A stretch of 9,047 bases of DNA, taken from assembly GCA_019237595.1 (NCBI GenBank), contig JAFAGU010000116.1:1-9047 (forward strand). The letters are read 5' to 3'. The notes under the pieces were generated by a model. That model was given only the letters and a program-made list of their open reading frames with translations, ran no database searches and had not been told where the DNA came from. Each line of letters opens with the position of its first letter. The first letter of the stretch is position 1. The stretch comes from Betaproteobacteria bacterium (lineage in GTDB: Bacteria > Pseudomonadota > Gammaproteobacteria > Burkholderiales > SG8-39). The position numbers and the translations under genes were made by a program. This document shows positions 1-6,229 of the stretch, piece by piece.

Positions 1-127
1 GCTGATGCTGACGAATTTTCGCGGCAGGGCGATCGACCCCCGCCGAGACCCCCTTAAAGACCGGTTCTCCGCGAGGTGGGACACCCCGGTCATTCTCCGC
101 ATCGGCGCCAGTTTGGGGTCGCCATCA
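1..127. other. Unassigned DNA that interrupts the LivF-type gene at its 5' side
   Basis: This stretch should encode the middle of the LivF-type ATPase that follows, but no frame gives LivF-like sequence and there is no Walker A region. The ATPase frame has a stop at 9-11 and no ATG, GTG or TTG between there and the ATG at 177. Two other readings stay open to the edge: one on the + strand (from base 2 to a stop at 170-172) and one on the - strand. Neither gives a protein I recognise. LivF-like sequence starts sharply near 126-131. Read outward on the - strand, the foreign DNA would begin with TGATGGCG, which would fit an element with TG...CA ends. It could equally be a chimeric contig end. The origin is not resolved. 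Confidence 0.4.
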
Positions 128-524
128 AGAGCGCCGCAGCTCGACCGCCGGCTACATTTCCGGCGGTGAGCAGCAGATGTGCGCGATCGCCCGCGCGCTG
201 ATGTCGCGGCCGAAGATGATCCTGCTCGACGAGCCTTCGATGGGACTCGCGCCGCAGCTCGTGGAAGAGATCTTCTCGATCGTGAAGGATCTCAACGAGC
301 GGGAGAAGGTGAGCTTCCTCCTCGCCGAGCAGAACACGCACATTGCGCTGCGTTATGCCGGGTACGGCTACATCCTCGAGAACGGGCGCATCGTGATGGA
401 TGGCGAGGGCAAGGCGCTTGCCGAGAACGAGGACGTGAAGGAGTTCTACCTCGGCTTCTCGACCGGCGGCCGAAGGAGCTTCCGGGACGTGAAGTCGTAT
501 CGCCGGCGCAAGCGTTGGCTGTAA
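126..524 (+). CDS. LivF-type branched-chain ABC transporter ATP-binding protein, 3' fragment
   Basis: This is the C-terminal half of a cytoplasmic ATPase of the branched-chain amino acid/amide (HAAT) ABC family, which powers import through LivH/LivM-like permeases. The ABC signature SGGEQQ is encoded at 159-176. The Walker B region MILLDEPSMGLAP follows, with the Asp-Glu pair at 228-233, and then the LivF-type switch region LLAEQN. The tail with SFRDVKSYRRRKRWL is, from memory, typical of a subgroup found beside acyl-CoA ligases and not of amino acid transporters proper. LivF proteins are usually about 235-260 residues, but only about 132 codons are recognisable and Walker A is absent. An ORF could start at the ATG at 177, but that product could not bind ATP normally, so I treat it as a broken or chimeric gene. 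Its stop overlaps the next gene's probable start by 10 bp, indicating one operon. The substrate is unknown. Confidence 0.85.
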   Translation, partial: QERRSSTAGYISGGEQQMCAIARALMSRPKMILLDEPSMGLAPQLVEEIFSIVKDLNEREKVSFLLAEQNTHIALRYAGYGYILENGRIVMDGEGKALAENEDVKEFYLGFSTGGRRSFRDVKSYRRRKRWL

Positions 525-1786
525 AGCGCAAAGGCCGCCCGGAGCACTTCGACCGGCTCGAGACCCGCGCGCCCCGCGCTCGCGAGCGGGCGCTGCTGCG
601 GGCGCTTCCGGGCCTCCTCTCGCACGCCAAACGCCGGGCGCCGGGCTGGACGCGCATCCTCCAGGGTATCGACCCGCGCAAGGTGAAAACGCGCAAGGCG
701 CTCGCGGCGCTTCCCGTCACGCGCAAGTCCGAGCTTCTGGAGCTGCAGAAGGCGCTTCCCCCGCTCGGGGGATTGAACGCGACGCCGATCGACGGACTTT
801 CCAAGCTCTTTATCTCGCCCGGCTCCATCCACGAGCCCGAAGGCCGCGGGCGGGACTGGTGGCGCACGGCCCGCGGGCTCTTTGCCGGGGGATTTCGTCC
901 CGGCGACGTGGTGGTCAATGCTTTCGCGTACCACTTTACGCCGGCCGGCTCCATGCTCGAGTCCGGCGCGCTCGCGCTCGGGTGCACGGTCGTGCCGACG
1001 GGGACCGGCCAGACGGAAATGCAAGTCGCGGCAATCGCGCACCTGCGCGCGAGCGGCTATATCGGCACGCCTTCGTTCCTGAAGCTCATCGTCGAGAAGG
1101 CGGACGAGCTCAAGGCCGACATCTCCAGCCTCAAGCGCGCGCAGGTCGGGGCGGAGTACCTTCCGCCTGAGCTGCGCCGCTCGCTCGCCGAGCGTGGCAT
1201 CGCCGTGACGCAGATGTACGGGACGGCCGACCTCGGCCTCCTCGCCTACGAATCGCTTTCGCCGCTCGGCGCGGTGAACGAAGGCATGATCCTGGAGGAA
1301 GGAATCCTCCTCGAGATCGTCCGTCCCGGGAGCGGGGAGCCAGTTCCTGCCGGAGAAGTCGGCGAGGTGGTCGTGACGAGCTTCAACCGGGACTATCCGC
1401 TCATCCGCTTCGCGACGGGGGACCTCTCGGCGGTGCTGCCGGGAACGAGCCCCTGCGGCCGCACGAACACGCGCATCCGCGGCTGGATGGGCCGCGCGGA
1501 CCAGAGCACGAAAGTCCGAGGCCTCTTCGTCACGCCCGCGCAGGTGAACGAGGTAATGCGCCGTCATCCGGAAATCGCGCGCGCGCGGCTCGTGGTCGCC
1601 GGAGAAGCCGGAAGCGACCGGATGACGCTGAAGTGCGAGGTCCAAGGGAAGCCGCCGACGCTCGGAGAAGCCATCGTCGGCACGATCCGCGACGTGACGA
1701 AGCTGCGCGGCGAAGTCGAGCTCGTGCAGCCGGGCACCTTGCCCAACGACGGCAAGGTGATCGAGGACACCCGCAAATACGCCTAG
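515..1786 (+). CDS. PaaK-like AMP-binding acyl/aryl-CoA ligase
   Basis: This is a predicted cytoplasmic adenylate-forming ligase of the phenylacetate-CoA ligase (PaaK) family, about 423 residues, close to the family's usual ~430. It should activate a carboxylic acid with ATP and then form a CoA thioester. Visible landmarks are the degenerate phosphate loop SPGSIHEPEG (residues 101-110), the adenine-site motif QMYGTADLGL (233-242), TGDL (301-304), a hinge region with GRADQSTKVRG, and the C-terminal PNDGKVIED with Lys414 as the probable catalytic lysine. No ATG or GTG lies near the start of homology. The TTG at 515 is the best start and overlaps the ATPase stop, suggesting translational coupling; its ribosome binding site is weak. 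Pairing with a LivF-type transporter suggests uptake then activation of an aromatic or other organic acid. The acid cannot be read from the sequence. Confidence 0.85.
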   Translation: MAVKRKGRPEHFDRLETRAPRARERALLRALPGLLSHAKRRAPGWTRILQGIDPRKVKTRKALAALPVTRKSELLELQKALPPLGGLNATPIDGLSKLFISPGSIHEPEGRGRDWWRTARGLFAGGFRPGDVVVNAFAYHFTPAGSMLESGALALGCTVVPTGTGQTEMQVAAIAHLRASGYIGTPSFLKLIVEKADELKADISSLKRAQVGAEYLPPELRRSLAERGIAVTQMYGTADLGLLAYESLSPLGAVNEGMILEEGILLEIVRPGSGEPVPAGEVGEVVVTSFNRDYPLIRFATGDLSAVLPGTSPCGRTNTRIRGWMGRADQSTKVRGLFVTPAQVNEVMRRHPEIARARLVVAGEAGSDRMTLKCEVQGKPPTLGEAIVGTIRDVTKLRGEVELVQPGTLPNDGKVIEDTRKYA

Positions 1787-2403
1787 GCTTTTCTCGCCGA
1801 GGCGACCGGCAGCGAGCCCACGCGGCGCATCTCGGCGTTGAGAAGCACCGAGGGGTCGGCGAGAAAAGCGTTCAGGAACTCGATCGAATCGGCGCCCCAG
1901 AACACTTCGCCATCCACCACGAAGCTCGGCACGCCGAACACGCCGCGCGCGGCCGCCTCGTCCGTGTTGGTTCTCAACGCGTTTTTGATTTGCTCTGTAG
2001 CGAGCCGTGCTGGCTCGACGTTCAGTTCCCTGCATAACTCCGAAAATTTCCCGGCGTCCGCCGCATTCCCGCCGCTCATCCAGATCGAGTCGAAAATCCG
2101 TTTGACCGCCTCGGGCGACGAGCCGCAAGCCAGGGCGAGGCGAAGGTGGTGCAGCGGATTGAACGGATGGGCGTCGGGGAAGCGGAAGGGAATGCGGAGC
2201 CTTCCGGCCCACCAGACGCACCAGCGGTAGGTCCACAGCCGCTTCGCCGGGATCTCGGCGGGGCCTTTCTGGCCCCAATGGTTGAGAAGCGCCGCGAAGA
2301 GCACCGGCTTGTAGACGATCGAGGCGCGGATCTCGCGCAGCCGGTGGAGGGCGAGGTGGGAGAAGGGCGAGACGAAATCGAAGTAGAACTCGACGGTCTT
2401 CAT
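1783..2403 (-). CDS. 2-hydroxychromene-2-carboxylate isomerase family protein (DsbA fold)
   Basis: A 206-residue protein of the HCCA isomerase/kappa-class GST-like branch of the thioredoxin-DsbA superfamily. Characterised members (NahD type) isomerise 2-hydroxychromene-2-carboxylate in naphthalene breakdown using glutathione. The N-terminus FYFDFVSPFSHLA carries Ser12 at the expected glutathione-contacting position, with no CxxC, so it is not a disulfide oxidoreductase. The helical insert holds KPVLFAALLNHWG (residues 32-44). The C-terminal GVFGVPSFVVDGEVFWG contains the cis-proline (Pro159). The ATG at 2401-2403 gives full-length homology, although the Shine-Dalgarno match is poor. Its stop shares the CTAG at 1783-1786 with the ligase stop, so the two genes meet tail to tail with no terminator space. 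Many family members are not naphthalene enzymes and no other naphthalene gene is visible, so the substrate is open. A central stretch has unusually AT-rich codons. Confidence 0.88.
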   Translation of the reverse strand: MKTVEFYFDFVSPFSHLALHRLREIRASIVYKPVLFAALLNHWGQKGPAEIPAKRLWTYRWCVWWAGRLRIPFRFPDAHPFNPLHHLRLALACGSSPEAVKRIFDSIWMSGGNAADAGKFSELCRELNVEPARLATEQIKNALRTNTDEAAARGVFGVPSFVVDGEVFWGADSIEFLNAFLADPSVLLNAEMRRVGSLPVASARKA

Positions 2404-2436
2404 GGCAGGATGAACGTCCTAGGACGAGGAGGCTTC
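2404..2436. promoter_or_regulatory. Divergent intergenic region with a 12-bp perfect palindrome
   Basis: Only 33 bp separate the start codons of the isomerase (leftward) and the crotonase (rightward). The perfect palindrome CGTCCTAGGACG occupies 2415-2426 and abuts the crotonase ribosome binding site. A direct repeat CTTCATGGC at 2398-2406 and 2433-2441 spans both start codons. The palindrome could be an operator for shared control, but a 12-bp palindrome is expected about twice by chance in a window this size. Both promoters must lie largely inside the opposing coding sequences; I cannot assign -35/-10 boxes. Confidence 0.3.
2427..2432 (+). promoter_or_regulatory. Ribosome binding site of the crotonase gene
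   Basis: AGGAGG lies 4 bases before the ATG at 2437. It decides the start against the in-frame ATG at 2410, which would add nine residues and has no comparable site. Confidence 0.65.
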
Positions 2437-3240
2437 ATGGCGGTCAGGATCGAGAAGAAGGGCAAGGTGTGGACGGTAATCCATTCGCGCAAGGAGGCGC
2501 GCAATGCGATGGATCCGGAAAGCGCGGACGCGCTCGTGGCGGCGTTCCAGGCGTTCGACCTGGATCCGGAGGCGGCGGTCGCGGTTTTGTGGGGTGAGGG
2601 CGGTGCGTTTTGCGCTGGGTGGGATTTGAAGTATTGCTCTTCCCTGCAGAAGAACGTCGAGGACCTCCATAGGATCGACTATCCGCTCGACGATCGGCAG
2701 GCGATCCCGCGCGGGCCGCTCGGGCCGACGCGCCTGGAGCTCGACAAGCCGGTGATCGCGGCGGTCGCAGGGCCGGCGGTTGCGGGGGGCTTCGAGCTCG
2801 CGCTCTGGTGCGACGTGAGGGTCATGGAGGAGTCCGCGTATTTCGGCGTCTATTGCCGGCGCTGGGGCGTGCCGCTCATCGACGGCGGGACCGTCCGCCT
2901 GCCTCGCATCGTGGGCCGGGGGCGGGCACTGGAGATCATTCTCACGGGGCGCAAGGTCCCCGCGGAAGAGGCGCTGCGCATCGGCGCCTGCGAGCACGTC
3001 GTGCCCGACGGCAAGTCGCGCGAGTTCGCCGAGGCGATGGCGCACGAGATTGCGCGCTTTCCCCAGGACTGCATGCGCGCCGACCGGCGCTCGGTGTACA
3101 TGCAGGAAGGGCGCACGCTGCGCGAGGCGATGCGAGGCGAGTGGTACAACGGCTTTCCTGCGTTCGTCTCGGATGGCGCGGCAGGGGCGGCCCGCTTCGC
3201 TTCAGGAAAGGGGCGGCACGGGGATTTTCGAGACATCTGA
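2437..3240 (+). CDS. Crotonase (enoyl-CoA hydratase/isomerase) family protein
   Basis: A 267-residue crotonase-fold protein, the normal length for the family, expected to act on an acyl-CoA thioester in the cytoplasm. The two oxyanion-hole segments are clear: GGAFCAGWDL (residues 55-64) and AVAGPAVAGGFELALWCDV (109-127). Compared with rat mitochondrial enoyl-CoA hydratase, the first catalytic glutamate (Glu144) is replaced by Cys140 in FGVYCRRWGVPLIDGG, while the second (Glu164) is kept as Glu166 in RALEIILTG. From memory, CRRWGVPLIDGGTVRLPR marks a distinct subgroup commonly annotated only as crotonase family. With one acidic residue it may be an isomerase or other crotonase and not a hydratase. 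It is divergent from the isomerase-like gene and may act with the upstream CoA ligase. Its 3' end overlaps the oppositely oriented DUF1289 gene by 39 bp. Codons around 2584-2645 are less GC-biased than in its neighbours. Confidence 0.88.
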   Translation: MAVRIEKKGKVWTVIHSRKEARNAMDPESADALVAAFQAFDLDPEAAVAVLWGEGGAFCAGWDLKYCSSLQKNVEDLHRIDYPLDDRQAIPRGPLGPTRLELDKPVIAAVAGPAVAGGFELALWCDVRVMEESAYFGVYCRRWGVPLIDGGTVRLPRIVGRGRALEIILTGRKVPAEEALRIGACEHVVPDGKSREFAEAMAHEIARFPQDCMRADRRSVYMQEGRTLREAMRGEWYNGFPAFVSDGAAGAARFASGKGRHGDFRDI

Positions 3241-3390
3241 GCGGCGTTCTGCGAGCTTTCCGAGCACGCGCGCCTGCTCGTCCTCGGTCATGCTCGCCCA
3301 GCGACCGATCTCCTCGAGCGTGCGAAAGCACCCCTTGCAGTAGCCTCGGTCGACGTCCATGACGCAGACCTTGTTGCACGGGCTTTTCAC
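3202..3390 (-). CDS. DUF1289-family small four-cysteine protein
   Basis: A 62-residue protein of the DUF1289 family, whose function is not established; members are often labelled predicted Fe-S proteins because of their cysteines. Here Cys5, Cys9, Cys18 and Cys21 form C-x3-C-x8-C-x2-C, suitable for binding zinc or an iron-sulfur cluster. The following CFRTLEEIGRWASMTEDEQ is characteristic of the family, and the remainder looks helical and charged. No signal peptide or membrane segment is present. The GTG at 3388-3390 is chosen because it gives the standard family N-terminus (KSPCNKVC) and makes a GTGA overlap with the stop of HMG-CoA lyase, so translation is probably coupled. It is the last gene of the leucine operon. 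Its 3' end overlaps the convergent crotonase gene by 39 bp. Confidence 0.85.
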   Translation of the reverse strand: MKSPCNKVCVMDVDRGYCKGCFRTLEEIGRWASMTEDEQARVLGKLAERRSDVSKIPVPPLS

Positions 3391-4295
3391 GCGCGGGCTC
3401 GCTTGGCGCTGATCGCGCGGCCCGCCTTGGAGGAGGGCGTCTTCTTCAGGATGGCGCAGATCCATTCGCCGGCGGCCACGAGCTTGTCCAGGTCTACGCC
3501 CGTGCGCATGCCGAGGCCGTTCATCATGTACACGACGTCCTCGGTCGCGACGTTGCCGGAGGCGCCCGCAGCGTAAGGGCAGCCCCCGAGCCCGGCAATC
3601 GAGGCGTCGAAGGTGCGCACGCCGCATTCGAGCGACGCGTAGATGTTCGCGAGCGCCTGCCCATAGGTGTCGTGATAATGGCCGGCGAGCTTGTCCATCG
3701 GCACGCGGGATGCGCAAGCCTCGATCATCGCCTTCGTCCTCGCCGGCGTGCCGACGCCGATGGTGTCGCCGAGCGAGACCTCGTAGCAGCCCATGTCGTA
3801 GAGCGCGCCGGCCACTTCGGCGGCTTTCGCCGGCTTGACGTCGCCTTCGTACGGGCAGCCCACGACGCAGGAGACATAGCCGCGGACCTTGATGCCGTGC
3901 TTTTTCGCTTCACGGACTACGGGTTGAAAGCGCTCGAGCGACTCGGCGATGGAGCAGTTGATGTTCTTCCTCGAAAAGGCTTCGGAGGCTGCGCCGAAGA
4001 TCGCGACTTCCCGGGCGCCCGCGGCCCGCGCGGCCTCGAAGCCCTTGAGGTTGGGCGTGAGGACGGGATAGTCGACGCCCGGTTTCCTGCGCAGGCGCTC
4101 GAGTACCTCGGTATGGTCGGCCATCTGCGGGATCCACTTCGGAGACACGAACGCGGTCGCCTCGACCGCCGGCAGGCCCGCGTCCGCGAGCCGCTCGATC
4201 AGCTCGAGCTTCACTTCGGTCGGCACCTCGCCGGGCTCGTTCTGAAGCCCGTCGCGCGGCCCGACTTCCACGATCCGCACGCGCTCGCCGTTCAT
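3387..4295 (-). CDS. liuE: 3-hydroxy-3-methylglutaryl-CoA lyase
   Basis: This enzyme splits HMG-CoA into acetyl-CoA and acetoacetate, the last step of leucine degradation (also called mvaB). The 302-residue length fits bacterial HMG-CoA lyases. Catalytic features match the human enzyme by alignment: Arg14-Asp15 in PRDGLQNE (human Arg41/Asp42), metal ligands His206 and His208 in HYHDTYG, the active-site Cys239 in the signature SIAGLGGCPYA, and Asn248 in GASGNVATED. The TIM-barrel core carries GYVSCVVGCPYEG (139-151) and SLGDTIGVG (174-182). The ATG at 4293-4295 forms an ATGA overlap with the stop of the carboxylase alpha-subunit gene and lacks a good Shine-Dalgarno sequence, so it probably depends on coupled translation. 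The next gene, DUF1289, overlaps its stop by 4 bp. All key residues are intact. Confidence 0.96.
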   Translation of the reverse strand: MNGERVRIVEVGPRDGLQNEPGEVPTEVKLELIERLADAGLPAVEATAFVSPKWIPQMADHTEVLERLRRKPGVDYPVLTPNLKGFEAARAAGAREVAIFGAASEAFSRKNINCSIAESLERFQPVVREAKKHGIKVRGYVSCVVGCPYEGDVKPAKAAEVAGALYDMGCYEVSLGDTIGVGTPARTKAMIEACASRVPMDKLAGHYHDTYGQALANIYASLECGVRTFDASIAGLGGCPYAAGASGNVATEDVVYMMNGLGMRTGVDLDKLVAAGEWICAILKKTPSSKAGRAISAKRARA

Positions 4296-6229
4296 TCGAT
4301 CGACGCCAATTGTGCGCCTTCGGCGACCTGCTCTCCGGCGGCGAAATGGATTTCCTTCACGATGCCGTCGCTGGGCGCGACGATCGTGTGCTCCATCTTC
4401 ATCGCCTCGAGGATGAGGAGGGGATCGCCTTTCTTGACCTTCGCCCCGGGTGCGACGAGGAGCTTCGCCACCTTGCCGGGCATCGGCGCGGCGAGCGATC
4501 CCTGGAGCTCTTCCTCGGCCTCGCCGAGCTCCGCCTGGAGCGAGAGACGCCGGTATTCGCCATCCAGGAACACATGCCAGTGCTTCCCGTCGCGGATCGC
4601 CGTGCCGCGCGGTGCCTCGCCCGCTTGCGGCCGGCCATCGACCTCCACGGAGCGCTGGCCACCCGCGAAGCGAACGCGGACTGTGTAGCGCTTTTCTCGC
4701 TCCGCGAATACGAAGTCGTGGTGCGACTGCAGGTTGAGCCGCCAGCCGTCGACCTCGTGCCAGGGGGAGTTCGATTCGCCGGAGGCGAGCGCCGCTTGCC
4801 GAGCGGCGGCTTCCTCGGCTCGCAGCTCTTCGAGCGCGGCCAGCGCCAGCATGGCGTCCGGCACGGGGCGCGCCGCTGGAAAGAGCTCGGCGCGATGGCG
4901 CTCGATCAGCCCGGTGTCGAGGGCAGCGCGGCCGAAGGCCTCGGTGGCCACCACGCGCGAAAGAAAAGCGACATTGGTCGTCACGCCGGCAATTTGCGTC
5001 TCGCGCAATGCCCCCTTCAGGCGGGCGAGCGCCTCGGGCCGGTCGCCGCCGCAAACGATGATCTTGGCGAGGAGCGGGTCGTAGAAGGGACTCACTTCGG
5101 CGCCGCTCTCTATGCCCGTGTCCACGCGCACGGCGCTCTCCTTGCCTGGGAACGCGACGTGGACGAGGCGGCCGGTGGAGGGCAGGAATCCCTGGTCCGG
5201 GTCCTCCGCATAGACCCGCGCCTCGATGGCATGGCCCTCGAAGCGCAGCTCGTCCTGGCGAAGCGGCAGCGGCTCGCCGGCGGCGACGCGAAGCTGCCAC
5301 TCGACGAGGTCGAGCCCGGTGATCATCTCCGTCACCGGGTGCTCGACCTGCAGCCGCGTATTCATCTCCATGAAGTAGAAGCGCCCGTCCTGCTCGGCAA
5401 TGAACTCGACCGTGCCGGCCCCTGCGTACTGGATCGCTTTCGCGGCGGCCACGGCCGCCTTTCCCATCTCAGCCCTCTTCAAAGGATCGAGACCGGGCGC
5501 CGGCGCCTCCTCGAGCACTTTCTGGTGCCGGCGCTGCACGGAGCAGTCGCGCTCGAAGAGATGTACGGCGTTGCCGCGGCCGTCGCCGAAGACCTGCACC
5601 TCGATGTGCCGGGGCTGCTCGAGATAGCGCTCGACCAGGACGCGCTCGTCACCGAACGACGAGCGCGCTTCCCGCTGCGAGGCCTCGAGCGCAGCGGCGA
5701 ATTCGCTCCTTTGCGCGACCACGCGCATCCCTTTTCCGCCGCCGCCGGCGGAGGGCTTGATGAGCACCGGGAAGCCGATCTTCGCCGCCTCCCGCTCGAG
5801 GAGCACCGGGTCCTGCTCCTCGCCGTGGTAGCCGGGAACGAGCGGCACGCCGGTCTTTTCCATGAGCCGCTTGGCGGCCGCCTTGTCGCCCATCGCCGCG
5901 ATCGACTGCGTGCTCGGCCCGATGAAGACGATTCCAGCCGCGCCGCACGCGGCGGCGAAGTCCTCGTTTTCGGAGAGGAACCCGTAGCCCGGATGGATCG
6001 CCTCGGCGCCCGAGGCCTTCGCCGCCTCCAGGATCGCCGCGATATTGAGATAGCTCTCCGCCGCCGCTGGCGGGCCGATGCGCCGCGCTTCATCTGCAGT
6101 GCGAACGTGGAGCGCATGGCGGTCGGCATCCGAGTAGACGGCGACGCTGCGCACGCCGAGGCGGCGGGCGGTGCGGATCACGCGGCAGGCGATCTCGCCC
6201 CGGTTGGCGACGAGGATCTTCCCGAACAT
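4292..6229 (-). CDS. liuD: Methylcrotonyl-CoA carboxylase biotin-carrying (alpha) subunit
   Basis: The alpha subunit carboxylates its own biotin with ATP and bicarbonate and passes the CO2 to the beta subunit, which makes 3-methylglutaconyl-CoA. It has 645 residues, normal for this subunit. In order: biotin carboxylase N-domain starting MFGKILVANRGEIACRV; ATP-grasp domain with the glycine-rich loop SAGGGGKGM (160-168), RDCSVQRRHQKVLEEAP (228-244) and FMEMNTRLQVEHPVTE (286-301); the biotin carboxylase C-domain with EARVYAEDP (336-344); a linker/BT region; and a C-terminal biotinyl domain with EAMKMEH, whose first lysine (about Lys611) should carry biotin. The ATG shares one base with the stop of the hydratase gene (TGATG), with no clear ribosome binding site of its own. 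Neighbouring HMG-CoA lyase and methylglutaconyl-CoA hydratase argue for methylcrotonyl-CoA and against geranyl-, propionyl- or acetyl-CoA as substrate. Confidence 0.95.
   Translation of the reverse strand: MFGKILVANRGEIACRVIRTARRLGVRSVAVYSDADRHALHVRTADEARRIGPPAAAESYLNIAAILEAAKASGAEAIHPGYGFLSENEDFAAACGAAGIVFIGPSTQSIAAMGDKAAAKRLMEKTGVPLVPGYHGEEQDPVLLEREAAKIGFPVLIKPSAGGGGKGMRVVAQRSEFAAALEASQREARSSFGDERVLVERYLEQPRHIEVQVFGDGRGNAVHLFERDCSVQRRHQKVLEEAPAPGLDPLKRAEMGKAAVAAAKAIQYAGAGTVEFIAEQDGRFYFMEMNTRLQVEHPVTEMITGLDLVEWQLRVAAGEPLPLRQDELRFEGHAIEARVYAEDPDQGFLPSTGRLVHVAFPGKESAVRVDTGIESGAEVSPFYDPLLAKIIVCGGDRPEALARLKGALRETQIAGVTTNVAFLSRVVATEAFGRAALDTGLIERHRAELFPAARPVPDAMLALAALEELRAEEAAARQAALASGESNSPWHEVDGWRLNLQSHHDFVFAEREKRYTVRVRFAGGQRSVEVDGRPQAGEAPRGTAIRDGKHWHVFLDGEYRRLSLQAELGEAEEELQGSLAAPMPGKVAKLLVAPGAKVKKGDPLLILEAMKMEHTIVAPSDGIVKEIHFAAGEQVAEGAQLASIE

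Noticed and set aside
179..514. N-terminal extension of the CoA ligase frame back to 179
   Set aside because: The extension is out of frame with the LivF coding sequence and is low-complexity Arg/Ala/Glu. The ligase family's N-terminus begins around the FDRLETR segment just after 540.
2001..2017. Perfect hairpin CGAGCC-GTGCT-GGCTCG as a terminator
   Set aside because: It sits in the middle of the isomerase coding sequence and has no T-run, so it is not a convincing rho-independent terminator.
446..2278. 610-codon - strand frame across the ligase and isomerase genes
   Set aside because: It overlaps two well-supported genes, is Arg-rich and shows no domain.
4296..5300. Upstream extension of the HMG-CoA lyase frame
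   Set aside because: It lies inside the biotin carboxylase alpha-subunit gene in another frame. The ATG at 4295 with the RVRIVEVGPRDG N-terminus matches the family.
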